Source: Siphonodentalium dalli
Taxonomy: Eukaryota > Mollusca > Scaphopoda > Gadilida > Siphonodentaliidae
Direction: 5' to 3'
Assembly: GCA_032622095.1 (NCBI GenBank)
Contig: CP136062.1
Coordinates: 153,628,875-153,692,874 of the forward strand
DNA: 64,000 nt
Each line of letters begins with the position of its first letter. Position 1 is the first letter of the stretch. A model generated the notes under the pieces. The model made no database searches and was not told the origin of the DNA. It was given only the letters and a program-made list of their open reading frames with translations. The position numbers and the translations under genes are program-made. Shown piece after piece: positions 34,404 through 45,859 of the stretch.

Positions 34404-35825
34404 TCAAATGTTTAACAAAATGTGGACAGAGTATGGACTGCAAACTACAAAAAGTGTCAGATTTGTCAACATGTACCTGTGTGGTCTTATTTGTATAACT
34501 TTTTATTTGTTAATTGCATCATATCACACATACTACAGGTCATACTGCTGTCTGATCGTCTTGATAATAATAATAATGATCATTGCTTACATTTCATGAA
34601 ACAGACATGTCACTAACAACAAATTATTCAAAAAAAATGCACAAGTTAAGCTACTGTGTCATTGACACTTTCATTGTTAAAAGGGGCCGTCACATAAATT
34701 AGGGGCCAATAACTCTATTTAAAATTAATACTTCTCCAGATCTAGCAGAATGTTTTCAGATTTGGCATGGAGCATTTCTATGACACATAGCGGCATGTAG
34801 GTCTGCAACCGGAAACCAATATGTTTTTTTTTGGCCTAACATAGATTTATTTCAACTGAATTTACATACACAGCCACGACTGAGTGCAACTTATTTCGTC
34901 GTTGTAAAGTGACATGTGGCTTTAAAATCATTTTCAATGTTACAAGTATTTTGACAAACAAGCCATATATGTACATGTAAGGTAGTAACATATTTATTGT
35001 GCCATGAAATATAATGGATTAAATTACAAATTAGATATATTTATACATGTGATGTGGCAACAGGGGATTGGAGTACACGTTATGCAACTTATTGATGATC
35101 CTCTCCCCGTATTCAGAAGCACTCATGAGGATATAGTAAAGAGATGGTAGTGCTGATCAGAAAGGATATACCAAGTTTAGATGGTTAAAGTAGGTGAAGA
35201 TGTATACATGGGTTCGGACCTCAAAATTTTTAGAAAAGGATAAGATCCAGGTTGTTTCATTTTTCTCTGGGGAAATGGTGGTTAATCAAATGCAATCTGT
35301 GAAATATGTTTCAAGGCCTTACACTAGACATCAATTGTTATTAAGGTAAATTTCCTCACAATAGGTCCGGAGCCATGGATACACCCTAAGTACATGATGG
35401 CGGTGTTGTTGCTGCAATGGGATCAGAAAAGGGTGTCGTAGCCATAGAATTCATATTATTAATATTATTATTATTGTTATTGCGCTTGTGTTAGGCCTCA
35501 GATAAAACGACCAGATGTTGAAATATAAGATTGTACTATATCAAATAAACGACTATTTAATTCATTGCTCATCTTTGGTATACCGAATAACAGGTCGATT
35601 ACAGAAGTAACATGGATATTCGATCTAGTAAATTTTTCCAGCATTAATTGCTTGGCTTGGTTGTATAAAGAACACTGTAAAAAATAATGATATGCGTCTT
35701 TGCAATATATGTAAGGACTACATAAGGTGACTCATTCCTGCGTAAGCAATTTTTGTGAAAATAAATGAATATATCGGCCTTAAACTGATCATAATTTGAT
35801 ATTCATAGTCCCTGCAGTATCATTG
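34404..35825. other. gene-free stretch downstream of the transposase
   Basis: Seen: 34638-34700 resembles (inverted) the segment 3085-3115, a dispersed motif 'tgtcattgacactttc'. 34715-34830 belongs to the 'ataactctatttaaaatt...ggaaacca' module. No terminal repeats matching a CACTA element and no exon were found here. Confidence 0.5.
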
Positions 35826-36592
35826 ACGAGTTGTCTGATTTTAATAAAGTCCATGCAGGGTGGTTACAGTGTTGTCTGATTCTGATATTTCATTCTATAA
35901 AGTCCATGCAGTGTGGATGCAGTGTTGTCTGATTTTAATAAAGTCCATGCAGTGTGGTTACAGTGTTGTCTGATTCTGATATTTTATTCTATAAAGTCCA
36001 TGCAGTGTGGTTACAGTGTTGTCTGATTCTGATATTTTATTCTATAAAGTTCATGCAGTGTGGTTGCAATGTTGTCTGATTTTAATAAAGTTCATGCAGT
36101 GTGGTCACAGTGTTGTCTGATTCTGATATTTTATTCTATAAAGTCCATGCAGTGTGGTTGCAGTGTTGTCTGATTTTAATAAAGTCCATGCAGTGTGGTT
36201 ACAGTGTTGTCTGATTCTGATATTTTATTCTATAAAGTCCATGCAGTGTGGTTGCAGTGTTGTCTGATTTTAATAAAGTCCATGCAGTGTGGTTACAGTG
36301 TTGTCTGATTCTGATATTTTATTCTATAAAGTCCATGCAGTGTGGTTGCAGTGTTGTCTGATTTTAATAAAGTCCATGCAGTGTGGTAGCAGTGTTGTCT
36401 GATTTTAATAAAGGTCATGCAGTGTGGTTGCAGTGTTGTCTGATTCTGACATGTTATTCTATAAAGTCTACGCAGTGTTGTTGCAGTGTTGTCTGTTCTA
36501 TCCGCAGTGTTGTTGCAGTGTCCTCTACATGGCAGTGTTGTTGCAGTGTTACACTTCAAGAACACTGCATGGTGGAGTGTCACACTGCAAAA
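35826..36592. repeat. 41/53-bp alternating tandem array
   Basis: Seen: short unit 'tgttgtctgattttaataaa' + 'gtccatgcagtgtggttaca' alternates with a longer unit carrying the insert 'ctgatattttattctataaa'. Several dimers are nearly identical. From about 36430 it decays into 'gcagtgttgttgcagtgt' short repeats. Open frames across it on both strands are repeat artefacts. Confidence 0.85.
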
Positions 36593-36596
36593 GTGT

Positions 36597-36860
36597 AAGG
36601 GCAGTGCATACTCTTATATATGTGAGGCTCCCTATGGAAGACTCACATATATATATACGAGAATGCCTTGGCACAGATCTTTAATGCAGCACAAGTCCAG
36701 CTCCTAGCTGTCATGAAACGTTAAACTATGTCATGGGAAGAAATACCTCAGGCAGCTCCTAGATGTCATGAAGGGTTAAACGATCTCATGGGAAGAAATA
36801 CGTCAGTCAGCTCCTAGCTGTCATGAATGGTTAAACTATGTCATGGGAAGAAATACCTCA
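36597..36860. mobile_element. CCCTTTCATGA-family fragment whose right end is tandemly triplicated
   Basis: Seen: hairpin 'tatgtgaggctccctatgg' (36617) then 'cagatctttaatgcagcac' and the element end 'tgtcatgaaacgttaa'. The end plus ~45 bp of flank ('ctatgtcatgggaagaaata') then repeats three times, ~61 bp per unit, to 36860. Confidence 0.7.
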
Positions 36861-37844
36861 GTTACTATTATAAATTGAATAAAACATAAAGTCATTATAT
36901 AAACCATCTCTTGTAAAACTGATGTATAATTCCACTGTTTTATGATTGTTTTGGTGGGGATAACTATATTTTTTATTATTTATCCCTCCTGCATGTTCTC
37001 TTTTCTCAACCAAATATTTGGAAACCAGACTCAAATGGTGGTGTGGGTTTATCATAACAAGAGAAAATTAAAGTAAAATTTTGGTAAATTTTCGTGAAAT
37101 AAACAAACTTTAGTATTATTTTTGCGATTTCAGTGAAATTTCGTAAAATTTCATTGGAATTTGAAATTTCACTAAAAGTTACGTTTCATAGGAATTTCAG
37201 TCAGAATGAAATCTCGGTGACATGCTAAAATATAAGCACATATTTATAATTTAGGAAAAAATCAGGGGCTAATTCAAATAAATGAAATTTTTGACTAAAA
37301 TATTTTTCTGAAATAACAGTGAATCTCTAGGTATATATATATTTTCTCTAGGTATATGATTGTAAATCTCACCTGGTGAATGGGCTATAACTACCGCGCC
37401 TCCCTAACCTAAATCCAGGGGGCAGTTCCACAGAATTGCGTTTCATATGGCGAGAACCATCCATATTTCACGAAAACCAAGAAACAAAATAGCAGAATAA
37501 TAATAGAATATTAAATATACGTCTGACAGTATATAAGACTGAACATGTGATTGACCTGGTGTGGGATGGGACCTTCATATTAACCTTAATATAATAGACC
37601 AATCTGAGAATTCATAAGTCTAAATAATAGTCAACGGTCGTAAACACTTTAGGCATACATCCCTTAGGACGTAAATTGGATGCATTGAATTTTGTTCAAT
37701 GACACTTGTGGCCAATTTGACAGTAAAATTAAATGAAGCATCGAAGGTCCGGGACCTCATCATTTGAGTAAATGATTGGAGATATTCAATCATAATGCTA
37801 TTCAGCCATGTGTGTTATGTCAATACATATTATATCAAATGTAT
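36861..37844. other. no gene recognised
   Basis: Only AT-rich sequence with short 'gaaatttc' inversions at 37075-37190 was seen. No exon or known repeat. Confidence 0.55.
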
Positions 37845-38190
37845 ATTATTGAGAAAAGAGACCTCAGGTTAAACATATCATTATCTCTTTGTCAAGTTTA
37901 CTTTTGATAAAAAAATGTTACAAGAAAGAAACGTTTACGGGACAGGCTTCATGTGAATTGAATAAAGGCAATTTTTTGCAACGCGTACATGCAACAGTAG
38001 GGCTGTAACGATTCATGTTGGTTCTGATAATTCAGGTTGTACTCATTTGCGAACACTAATTTAGTGTATCGTGATATGTATTGTATCATTGATCATGTAT
38101 TGTGATATGAATTGTATCATGATATGTATTGTATCATTAATCATTATCGTGATATGTATCGTATCATTAATCATGTATCGTGATTCGTAT
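37845..38190. repeat. dispersed 'aacatatcattatctctttg' repeat and 'atcgtgatatgtattg' tract
   Basis: Seen: 37845-38060 recurs at 40130-40330 (plus 40625-40690) and in part at 42130-42250 ('tttgtcaagtttacttttga', 'gaacactaattta'). It is followed by ~20-bp repeats of 'tatcgtgatatgtattgtat' to 38190, which return at 40860-40960. Non-coding. Confidence 0.7.
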
Positions 38191-38521
38191 CGTTTCGTTA
38201 TTTGTAGTCTTGAAATCGGGTTTTATAAAAATGATGTTGTTGTTGTAATTGTGGCTCAGAAGAAATCTTTAGACCATCTTTAACTTATTCGTAAAATTAA
38301 ATTGCCGACTGAACTGAAGGAACAAGCAGATAGCTACTGCTTACACACATGTTATTGATAAGTTAACCCTACACCATTATTTGGATCTCGGACGTATATA
38401 GACAGAACCATTTCTATACTAAATGGATACCCCCAGTCTGTTAACAAGTGTACATCAGAATTGTCTATTATTGTTTTGGAGGGATTATAAGGCGAGAAAA
38501 GCAGACGACAGATAAAAACGA

Positions 38522-39920
38522 GAGGCCTATCATGATCGGCTGATGTTAACCCATCCCTTGGTGATAGTAAATTACTATGATCGGAATCATAAATGAGAGT
38601 TGTGGTGTTGAATTATAGAGTATACTGTTATGTACTATTATAGACAAATGTACATAACACAAATTATTGGAATTTATGGGTCACTCGCAATTATATAAGA
38701 GAATGCACTGGAAGAGGATCTGTAATGCTGCACCACCACAGCCTTGGATTAAATGTGAAAAAGGTGACCTGGACATACTTTGTTGGTTAAGAGAGTCCAA
38801 TTTAAGTTTACAATAATAATGTATCAAATTCTAACAATATAGATCAAGATAATCCATCTCACTGTTGACCCATTAATATCAATTATATAGCAGGGCTGTC
38901 AACAAATCACAGGAATTGTTTATGTTGAAAGCTGACATCTCTATTAAAACAATAACATTTATAATGACCTCAGACCATCTGTAGAGTGATATCTTCAGCT
39001 GTGCAAGGCAGCACAGATGTCCAAGTATACTGTTAATATCATGTGATGTGTATTGTTGAATCTTTATTTTAAATTAGATACCATAGCTTTCTTTATCAGA
39101 TTATCTGCACAATGGCATAAGAGACATCAGAAAATAATATAGCCTTATCAATAGCTAAGTAGTCCAAAGGCATGGGATGGAATTGATGAATTGGATTTAA
39201 TTTAAACAAAAATTATTTTAATATATATATTTTTTTATTTATTTATTTATTTATTGCACACTAAATGGCTTATTTGTGCGAAATACAGCAAAATACAGAA
39301 GAATTGAAACGTTCAATAAAAAAATGTGTATTGTTCTTGAACAATACAAACCTATTACGTCAACAACGTCACTGGCGACGTCAACTTTAACAGAAAATGT
39401 CTTCGCTAAATTATGGGGTATAGTCTACATTAAGCGCATGTTTGTTCAATTAAATACAACAATATCGACCTAAATGTTAGTATGTTAACAAGCTGAAATC
39501 TTCAGAGTGTGCAATAAACATAGAACAACACAGTTGTGTGAACATGTTAACATTATTGCACTCGTTTGTCGTGCCGCGAGGTAAAACTCGAACCTCCGGT
39601 TCTCGTTTTACCATCGTGTCACAACAAACTCGTGCAATTTTTTATTATTTTTTGAGTGAATATATTTATTCGAAAAAGGGCCATAACTCAGTTAAAAATA
39701 GTCGGATCAAACCCATATTCGAATTCGATCTGTATTTTGGGCTGAGAAACTCACATACCAAATTTGGTTGCGATCGGATAGAAAATGTTTCAGTTATCGC
39801 ATTATGTGTAAAGTGTCTATGGATGGACAGATGGACAGACAGATGGAACGACGAAAGACGAGTGGTCAATCCGGATGTTGACACTATGTTTATCATACTA
39901 TGGTATGGGTAAACATAAAA
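38522..39920. repeat. dispersed repeat, copy 2, with extra ~720 bp
   Basis: Seen: 38522-39050 and 39775-39915 match 10165-10715 and 10730-10870. The extra segment contains an element-like interval 39250-39525 with ends 'ttattgcacact' and 'agtgtgcaataa', and a hairpin 39554-39638 ('attgcactcgtttgtcgtg' against 'caacaaactcgtgcaat'). Confidence 0.8.
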
Positions 39921-39944
39921 AGTGCAAAAGGAGCCCTATTTATT

Positions 39945-40345
39945 GAGGGAAATGTTTAAATAATAAGTTCAATAAATGACCTGTTGGACTTATCTAAACA
40001 TTTCCTATGGGATAAATACTCGATCATCAATAATGCTTTAGTATCGAAAGGGTGAAACTTATTATCTGAACAGTTCATATGGGATAACTACTCATCAATG
40101 ATGCTTTGGTATAGAAAGGGTTATCATACATGATATCAAATGCATATCATCGAGATAAGAAACCTTAGCTCAAACATATCATTATCTCTTTGTCAAGTTT
40201 ACTTTTAATAAAAAATGTTCCAAGAAAGAAACTTTTACGGGACAGGCTTTATGTAAATTAAATTTAGAAAATTTTCTGCAGCACATGCAACAGTAGGGCT
40301 GTAACGATTCATCATGAATTCAATATGTATCGCGATACACTTTTC
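39945..40345. repeat. small hairpin element and second 'aacatatcattatctctttg' copy
   Basis: Seen: 39948-40010 is a decayed relative of the hairpin at 14819-14893. 40130-40330 matches 37845-38020. No gene; 40345-41160 likewise contains only the 'tatgtattgtatcattgat' tract near 40890. Confidence 0.65.
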
Positions 40346-41167
40346 AAACAATACGCATATCATATCACAGTCCTCAAAATTGGCCATGGCAATAAGCAAT
40401 CTAACATGCCACAACATTTTACTGTGGGACAATTTTGCTAATTTTGAGGGCTGGTATCGTGTCATGTGTACAGGAAATCAAATAATTTATGAAGATAGGC
40501 ATGTGCATAAGAGCAACACTTGCAATGTTCTCTCAAGTGTACATGTACATATTTATTATGTGTATTTGACTCCTCTAGCTAACATATTAAACTGCAGTTT
40601 AGTTTAACATGAACTCCATGTCAATTACAAACATGTTGGTTCCGATAATTCAGGTTGTATTCATTTTGGAACACTAATTTATCTTATCCAACAATATTTC
40701 AAATACATGCACTTCAATTTGTCATATAATCTGAAGATTATTCTCCGCACGCGATGAGCATCGTATCATAAATCAAAGAATAAATATAATACCATCTATT
40801 AATATAATTTATATGTTATTATGTATGCATACTGTCCTTAGAAGGATGTTTTGCTAATTAAACTTATCTTATCTTATCTAATTTATTGTATCATGATATG
40901 TATTGTATCATTGATAGTGTATTGTGATTAGTATCGTATCCTGACCAAGTATAACGTAACAGCCCTATGGTTAGTTTGTTCAAGTTTATTGTTATTTTAA
41001 CTGCTAGACCATATTCAATTCAATAAGAATTCACTCCACTGCATGTAGGTAACACATACCCCTGGTCTCTGGTAAGAAAATGGCAAGCCTGCCCAGATAC
41101 ACGAATCAGGTTACCTTCCCATTGCATGGATCACAGTTATCGGGAATTGAAGCAACTTTTCCAATGC

Positions 41168-41597
41168 TATATTATGATGGCCTAAATAATCGACTCCTTA
41201 ACCCTTTCAGTGCCAAGTCCGATTTTTGTATCAACCCATATTTCCTTGATCATTTTTCAAATTTATTGATTTTAATAATGTGATACATTGATGGAGATAG
41301 CTCTAAGAGTACTAAGAGCTCTTTCCATCAATGTATCACATTATTATAATCAATAAATTTGAAAAATGATCTATGGGTTGATACAAAAATCGGACTTGGC
41401 ACTGAAAGGGTTAACCACAGCAGAACTATGGGTAATTTTTCCCGATTAAGTTGGAAATATGGCTTGTTGCCATTCATCAAAAAGCTCTCACTGAGAGCTT
41501 TCCGATGAATGGCAACAGGACATATTTCCGACTAAATCCTGAAAAATTACCCATAATTCTGCTGTGGTTAAGGAGTTGATTATTTAGGGCATTACTG
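41168..41597. mobile_element. CAGTAATGC-family MITE (copy 6) with a TTAA MITE inside
   Basis: Seen: the right arm ends GCATTACTG|TA at 41597. The left arm starts only at 'ctaaataatcgac' (41182) and lacks CAGTAATGC. Instead TATATTATGATGGCCTAA (41168-41185) duplicates the right flank (41598-41615). The left arm is split at TTAA by the 209-bp element 41202-41410. Arms pair around a centre near 41492. Confidence 0.8.
41202..41410. mobile_element. palindromic TTAA MITE, CCCTTTCAGTGCC ends
   Basis: Seen: TTAA at 41198-41201 and 41411-41414, and a near-perfect palindrome of ~100-bp arms (CCCTTTCAGTGCC, 'aagtccgatttttgtatcaa', 'caaatttattgatt') around 'agctctaagagtactaagag'. The empty site is the uninterrupted 'cccttaaccacag' of the sister MITE copies. 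A related right end closes the palindrome at 63380-63415. Confidence 0.9.
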
Positions 41598-41615
41598 TAT
41601 ATTATGATGGCCTAA

Positions 41616-43152
41616 TGGTCTATGCACCCAGAAACCTAAAGCATAATAGCTTTTCGTGTTTTGCAGTATATCGAAAAACATTTGTCTTGTACGATACGGG
41701 TTAATAAATGGGTGGGGCAATTAGAGTTGTTTATCGAAAATGTGACAGTGACGGCCAATCAGAGACGATTTTCTGATTATGTCACGTGTTCAGGGCGAGT
41801 CGTCACTTTCTATCGTACAGCAGTCGGCTCTTTTTTGAAACTACATCATAAAAATCTGTTTCTAAGTATGAATTTTTGAGTTCAGGCATTGAGCATTTCT
41901 CTAAATAGAAACACAGGGCATACGATATAATGTAAAAGGCGAGAACCACCACCTTCCCTGTAGTTCTCACCCATTTGGTTGGTTCACAGATTTCCACCAT
42001 CCAAAAATATAAAAACAAGTTGGAAGGTGTTTTTTTCTGTCCAGCATGTCTGCTGTTGCAACTGGGGATTTATATATCAAATTGTTGGTGGTATGCAAAA
42101 AGTGTTTTGTTGTCATTTATTCAGTGGACGGAAGACTATCATTATCTCTTTGTTGAGTTTACTTTTGATAAACAAGGTTCCAAGAAAGAGGGACAGGTTT
42201 CATGTGAATTGAATTAAGGAATATTTCTGCAACGCATGCAACAGTGATTATGATAGGATAGGATAATATTATTTATAATATACACACATGGAAAGTACAA
42301 TTTATATCTATATTTGCGAATGTCTGTCTCTGTCTGTGACAGTTCTATAGATATTCATTGGGGACCATCTGGATGGCACAAAAAAGGTCTAGCGGTATCT
42401 TTTTAAGATAATAGAGTGGGTTAGAATTTTCTAAAGTGACTTACTGTGACACCATTGTTGTCAGGGACAGAAAATGGGGAGGGGCACAACAACTTTTGGT
42501 TGCTGATTTCCACCAAACTTATACATAATCATATCCATGATTGGTGCAGTTTGTGTGAGCGAGGGGGGGGGGGGCTCTATGTTATAAGAATTTGTTTAGT
42601 TTACCACCAAACTTATATATAATCATCTCCATGATATCAGGAGTCTAATCAAAGTGCTTTAAATATGGTCAAAGTGGCGCCATTCGAGTCATGAATGGGG
42701 AGAGGAGGGGCACAAAAGCTGATACAAATATGTTCATCACTAATTTGCACCATATTTATACACGTTCTTCTACAATGATAAGAGAAATCAAATCACGTGA
42801 GTTAAAGATGCCACATTTGGTGCATTTGGGTCAGGGATGGAGAGAGGAGGGTCACTAACATTGACAAGAATGTTTTAGACGCCAATATATAGTCCGATTT
42901 ATTGGAGGGAAATGTTCAGATAATAAGTTCAACAAACAACTTATAAGTATGCGCTACAGGTTAGAATTATAAAATAGGTTGAGATGTTTTCAGCAATGTC
43001 AGTTGTCAGTTATCAGCAATGCTAACAAAATTTAATTAATTTTACTCTGAAGACACATTGCATAATCAAGGTTCCCAATGGGTGTACATCACAATATTCA
43101 CCATTTGGGAACTTCATTCAGAGTCTATGTCTCCCATAGCAGATGACACCAT
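41616..43152. other. no gene; dispersed repeat pieces
   Basis: Seen: 42130-42250 is the third 'tatctctttgt.gagtttact' repeat; 42440-42880 holds three diverged ~150-bp units ('ccaccaaacttata.ataatc', 'gggcacaa'); poly-G at 42561-42572; a half hairpin element at 42905-42945. None codes. Confidence 0.6.
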
Positions 43153-43247
43153 GCAGAATGAGGTCCCCAGTAGGTAAATTTAGTGATGCTAGCCCATTAT
43201 GCAGGATAGTGTCACTAAATTCACCCTCTGGGGACCTCATTCTGAAA
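43153..43247. mobile_element. 'gaggtcccc' hairpin MITE, copy 11
   Basis: Seen: 'cagaatgaggtccccagtag' to 'cctctggggacctcattctg', outer arm 'gacaggcacactaaactcag' retained only on the right. A decayed sister arm ('caccatttgggaacttcatt') precedes it at 43100. Confidence 0.8.
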
Positions 43248-43267
43248 ATGACAGGCACACTAAACTC

Positions 43268-43700
43268 AGGCTTGCATCAACTACTACAACAAGATGAGCG
43301 AGAGAGTGGAGCAAAAAGATCATAAATATGAGAGGTCTAAAGACAAGTGTATGATTCTGTGTTTATTACACACCTGCATGTGACATTTATCTCCAAGATG
43401 AGTGATAAATGGCGAGAGAGTGGAGCAAAGAGATCATAAATATGAGAGGTCTAAATTTTAACACAAGTGTATGATTCTATGTTTATTACACACCTGTAAC
43501 ATTTATCTCCTGTCTGATGCTATTCTAAGTTTCTCTTTGCTACATTATACAGGTATCACCATCATGATAGTGGTTATAATGAATTGCATGTATCACCTCA
43601 ACTACCACAACAAGATGAGTGATAAATGGCGAGAGAGTGGAGCAAAGAGATCATAAATATGAGAGGTCTAAACACAAGTGTATGATTCTGTTTATTACGC
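43268..43700. repeat. tandem repeat 'aacaagatgagtgataaatg'
   Basis: Seen: three units with 'gcgagagagtggagcaaaga' + 'gatcataaatatgagaggtc' at 43296, 43411 and 43630, interleaved with 'aacatttatctcctgtctga'. Diverged pieces of both parts recur at 56820-56900 and 57160-57210, i.e. beyond the right end of the 10.6-kb transposon, so the whole host region is part of an older duplication. Confidence 0.75.
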
Positions 43701-43711
43701 CCTCTTAGATT

Positions 43712-43797
43712 GTAGATTGGCAAGCATATCTGTCCATTGTAGGAGGTGATGGACTAAATGTGATTAAAAACAAAAAACTCGGTATTTGCATACTTGA
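43712..43797. repeat. host-site repeat, piece 1: empty site for the 10.6-kb transposon
   Basis: Seen: 'ggcaagcatatctg' runs directly into 'tccattgtaggaggtgatgg' and 'actaaatgtgattaaaaac'. At 45830-45842 the same left part stops at TG where the transposon starts, and the right part resumes at 56427. Confidence 0.85.
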
Positions 43798-45718
43798 ACC
43801 ATTATTACTATTATTATTATAGATACATTTAGAATGCATTATACAATAAATTAGTTTCAATGCGCTTACAATACAAACATGGCACACATCCTAAAATAAT
43901 AATGCACGAATGGATAAAATTATATATAAACAACCTAACTAGATAATACCAACATAACCTAATAATCAACCGCAGTAAGGCAATAATAACAGCTAGACCA
44001 TTTAAAATACACGAAGATATACGATTGAATCACAACTAAAATTATATGGTGAAAGTAAAAGTTAATATATGGGTTAAACGGTCTAGACTCGCACGCGCAT
44101 AACAGACTCTGGTAAACAGCTATCGAAGAACACCTTTTTTTGGCAGATTGAAGCATAACTCGAACAAGTGAGTCTTAAGTTTTGACTTGAATTTGGGGAA
44201 AGTAGCACAATTCCGGATGTCCATTGGAAGTCTATTCCAGTTGTTGATGGAAGTCTCTTGGAAGCACCTAATTCCGTAGTTGATGTTAGGCTTCCTAGTC
44301 GCTCTGCGGATATCTTTCCCACTGGTACATGATCGAGTCACACCCCCGCTTTTCAGAACAAACATGTCAGAAATGTACACAGGAACCGTATGATTTAGCG
44401 ATTTGAATACTGTGACCGCACATTTGTATTCCATTCTAAACTGAAAAGTCATTATATGTTCACTAATCAACGTCTTGGTTATATGGTCGTATTTGCTTTT
44501 ATTGTCGATAAGTCTTGCACAGTTGTTAATTAAGACATCGATCCGGTGCATATTCTCCTTGGTGATATTTGTCAGCAGAGAATTCAGACTATCAACACGT
44601 GACATGACAAGCGATAAGACTGCGCGTTTCATAGCTTTTTTGCTCAGGTGACATCGAACTCTGCGCAGGCATCTAAGGTGGTAGTAACATGTTCGCAGTA
44701 TGTCAGATACCATTTTGTCAAGACACATGGTAGAATCAAAGTGCGCACCAAGGTTCCGAAGATCACTACACGATGGAATAACGCTGTCGCCCAGCTGAAT
44801 TTCAAACTCTGGCTCTGTGTTTTTACCCACTGAGAGCGATAGTTCTTTGATGGAATATTTGGAGCCAATTACCATGAACTCGGACTTGTCGTCATTAAGT
44901 TTAAGTTTGTTATTCTGCATCCAAGATTTTACTTTACAGAAACACTCTTCCAGACAATGTATTGCGTTGTTATAGCCATTCGGATCATTTATAGAAAATT
45001 CTACATATATTTGAGTGTCATCAGCATACAGATGGTATTTAACCGAATGACCTTCGAGAATCCGTCCAAGTGGCAAGGTGTAAATGAGGAATAAGAGCGG
45101 TCTCAATATAGATCCCTGAAGCACTCCGACATCTAGACTGACTTCCCTTGAGAATGACTCTCCAATCACGACCCTTTGCTTTCGATTTATCAGATAAGAA
45201 GAAAACCAGTGCAACGCCGTACCGTGTAGACCTATATGGTCACTAAGTCGGTCCAACAAGATGGTGTGGTCACAAGTGTCGAAAGCCGCACTAAGATCAA
45301 GCATAAGTAATAACACACACTTTCCTTGGTCTAAAGATAAATCGATGTCATTTTTAACCTTAACAAGCGCAGTCTCTCGAGAATGATTACTTCTGTATAC
45401 AGATTGCCTGGAATCAAACAAATTATGCGTCTTAACATGTTCTAATAGCTGCAGACTAACAATTTTCTCCAGCAATTTTGACAGAAATGATAGGTTGGAC
45501 ACCGGTCTGTAGTTTTTCAGAATGTCAGTATCCAGAGAAGCTTTCTTAATGATGGGTGTTACGATTGCTGTTTTCATGTTTTCCGGAACTTCTCCAGTAG
45601 ATAAAGAGTTAGAAATAATTCTAGTAAAAACTGGAACAATGTGTTGTTTGACATTGTCCGATTTCAGGAATCGTGTAGGTATCGGATCCAATGTGCATGA
45701 CTTGCTCTTCATCTTCAT
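43798..45718 (-). mobile_element. 5'-truncated non-LTR retrotransposon (CR1/L2-like)
   Basis: Seen: on the minus strand a reverse-transcriptase frame (45718-44120) is followed by ~300 bp of 3' sequence ending in an (ATT/ATA)n tract at 43800-43822. The insertion splits the host repeat after 'acttgaaccat'; the uninterrupted version is at 56480-56530 ('cttgaaccatgtaattaaga'). Only a few bases (cat) can be a target duplication. 5' truncation and a microsatellite-like tail are typical of CR1/L2 elements. Confidence 0.85.
44120..45718 (-). CDS. reverse transcriptase of the truncated LINE
   Basis: Role: RNA-templated DNA synthesis for target-primed integration. Seen: 532 codons, open throughout. 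It begins inside the RT fingers (KSKSCTLDPIPTRFLKSD), then NYRPVSNLSFLSKLLEK, motif A LLLMLDLSAAFDTCDH, SYLINRKQRVV, and the catalytic YADDTQIYV. The C-terminal part is the usual thumb and tail (TFPKFKSKLKTHLF). Order and wording are those of the CR1/L2/Rex group. The N-terminal endonuclease is absent because of 5' truncation; the first Met is not a natural start. The normally conserved box PQGS.LGPLLF reads LQGSILRPLLF, with Leu for Pro and Arg for Gly, so the enzyme is probably dead although the frame is unbroken, which points to a fairly recent insertion. Confidence 0.85.
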   Translation of the reverse strand: MKMKSKSCTLDPIPTRFLKSDNVKQHIVPVFTRIISNSLSTGEVPENMKTAIVTPIIKKASLDTDILKNYRPVSNLSFLSKLLEKIVSLQLLEHVKTHNLFDSRQSVYRSNHSRETALVKVKNDIDLSLDQGKCVLLLMLDLSAAFDTCDHTILLDRLSDHIGLHGTALHWFSSYLINRKQRVVIGESFSREVSLDVGVLQGSILRPLLFLIYTLPLGRILEGHSVKYHLYADDTQIYVEFSINDPNGYNNAIHCLEECFCKVKSWMQNNKLKLNDDKSEFMVIGSKYSIKELSLSVGKNTEPEFEIQLGDSVIPSCSDLRNLGAHFDSTMCLDKMVSDILRTCYYHLRCLRRVRCHLSKKAMKRAVLSLVMSRVDSLNSLLTNITKENMHRIDVLINNCARLIDNKSKYDHITKTLISEHIMTFQFRMEYKCAVTVFKSLNHTVPVYISDMFVLKSGGVTRSCTSGKDIRRATRKPNINYGIRCFQETSINNWNRLPMDIRNCATFPKFKSKLKTHLFELCFNLPKKGVLR

Positions 45719-45842
45719 GTAACGTAGATCATGTGTGGTTATTGGTGTATCAATGTAATGGGTGTTGCATGTTTACCGATGAATCTTTCAACCAATTGGA
45801 ATATATGCACCCTTTATGGGTGTATATTGGCAAGCATATCTG
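45719..45842. repeat. host-site repeat, piece 2, between LINE and transposon
   Basis: Seen: 'tgtggttattggtgtatcaa' to 'gcaagcatatctg'. Homologous to 56512-56600 and, at its right edge, to 43715-43733. The terminal TG is one half of the transposon's target duplication. Confidence 0.8.
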
Positions 45843-45859
45843 CCCTTACCGAAAGAAAT

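Noticed and set aside
28898-34668. Direct repeats 'tgcacaagttaa..ct' / 'ctgtgtcat' at 28898 and 34638 flanking the transposase gene
   Set aside because: The motif also occurs (inverted) at 3085-3115, so it is a dispersed repeat rather than element ends.
35826-36592. Long open frames on both strands across the tandem array
   Set aside because: Simple consequence of a repeat lacking stops in some phases.
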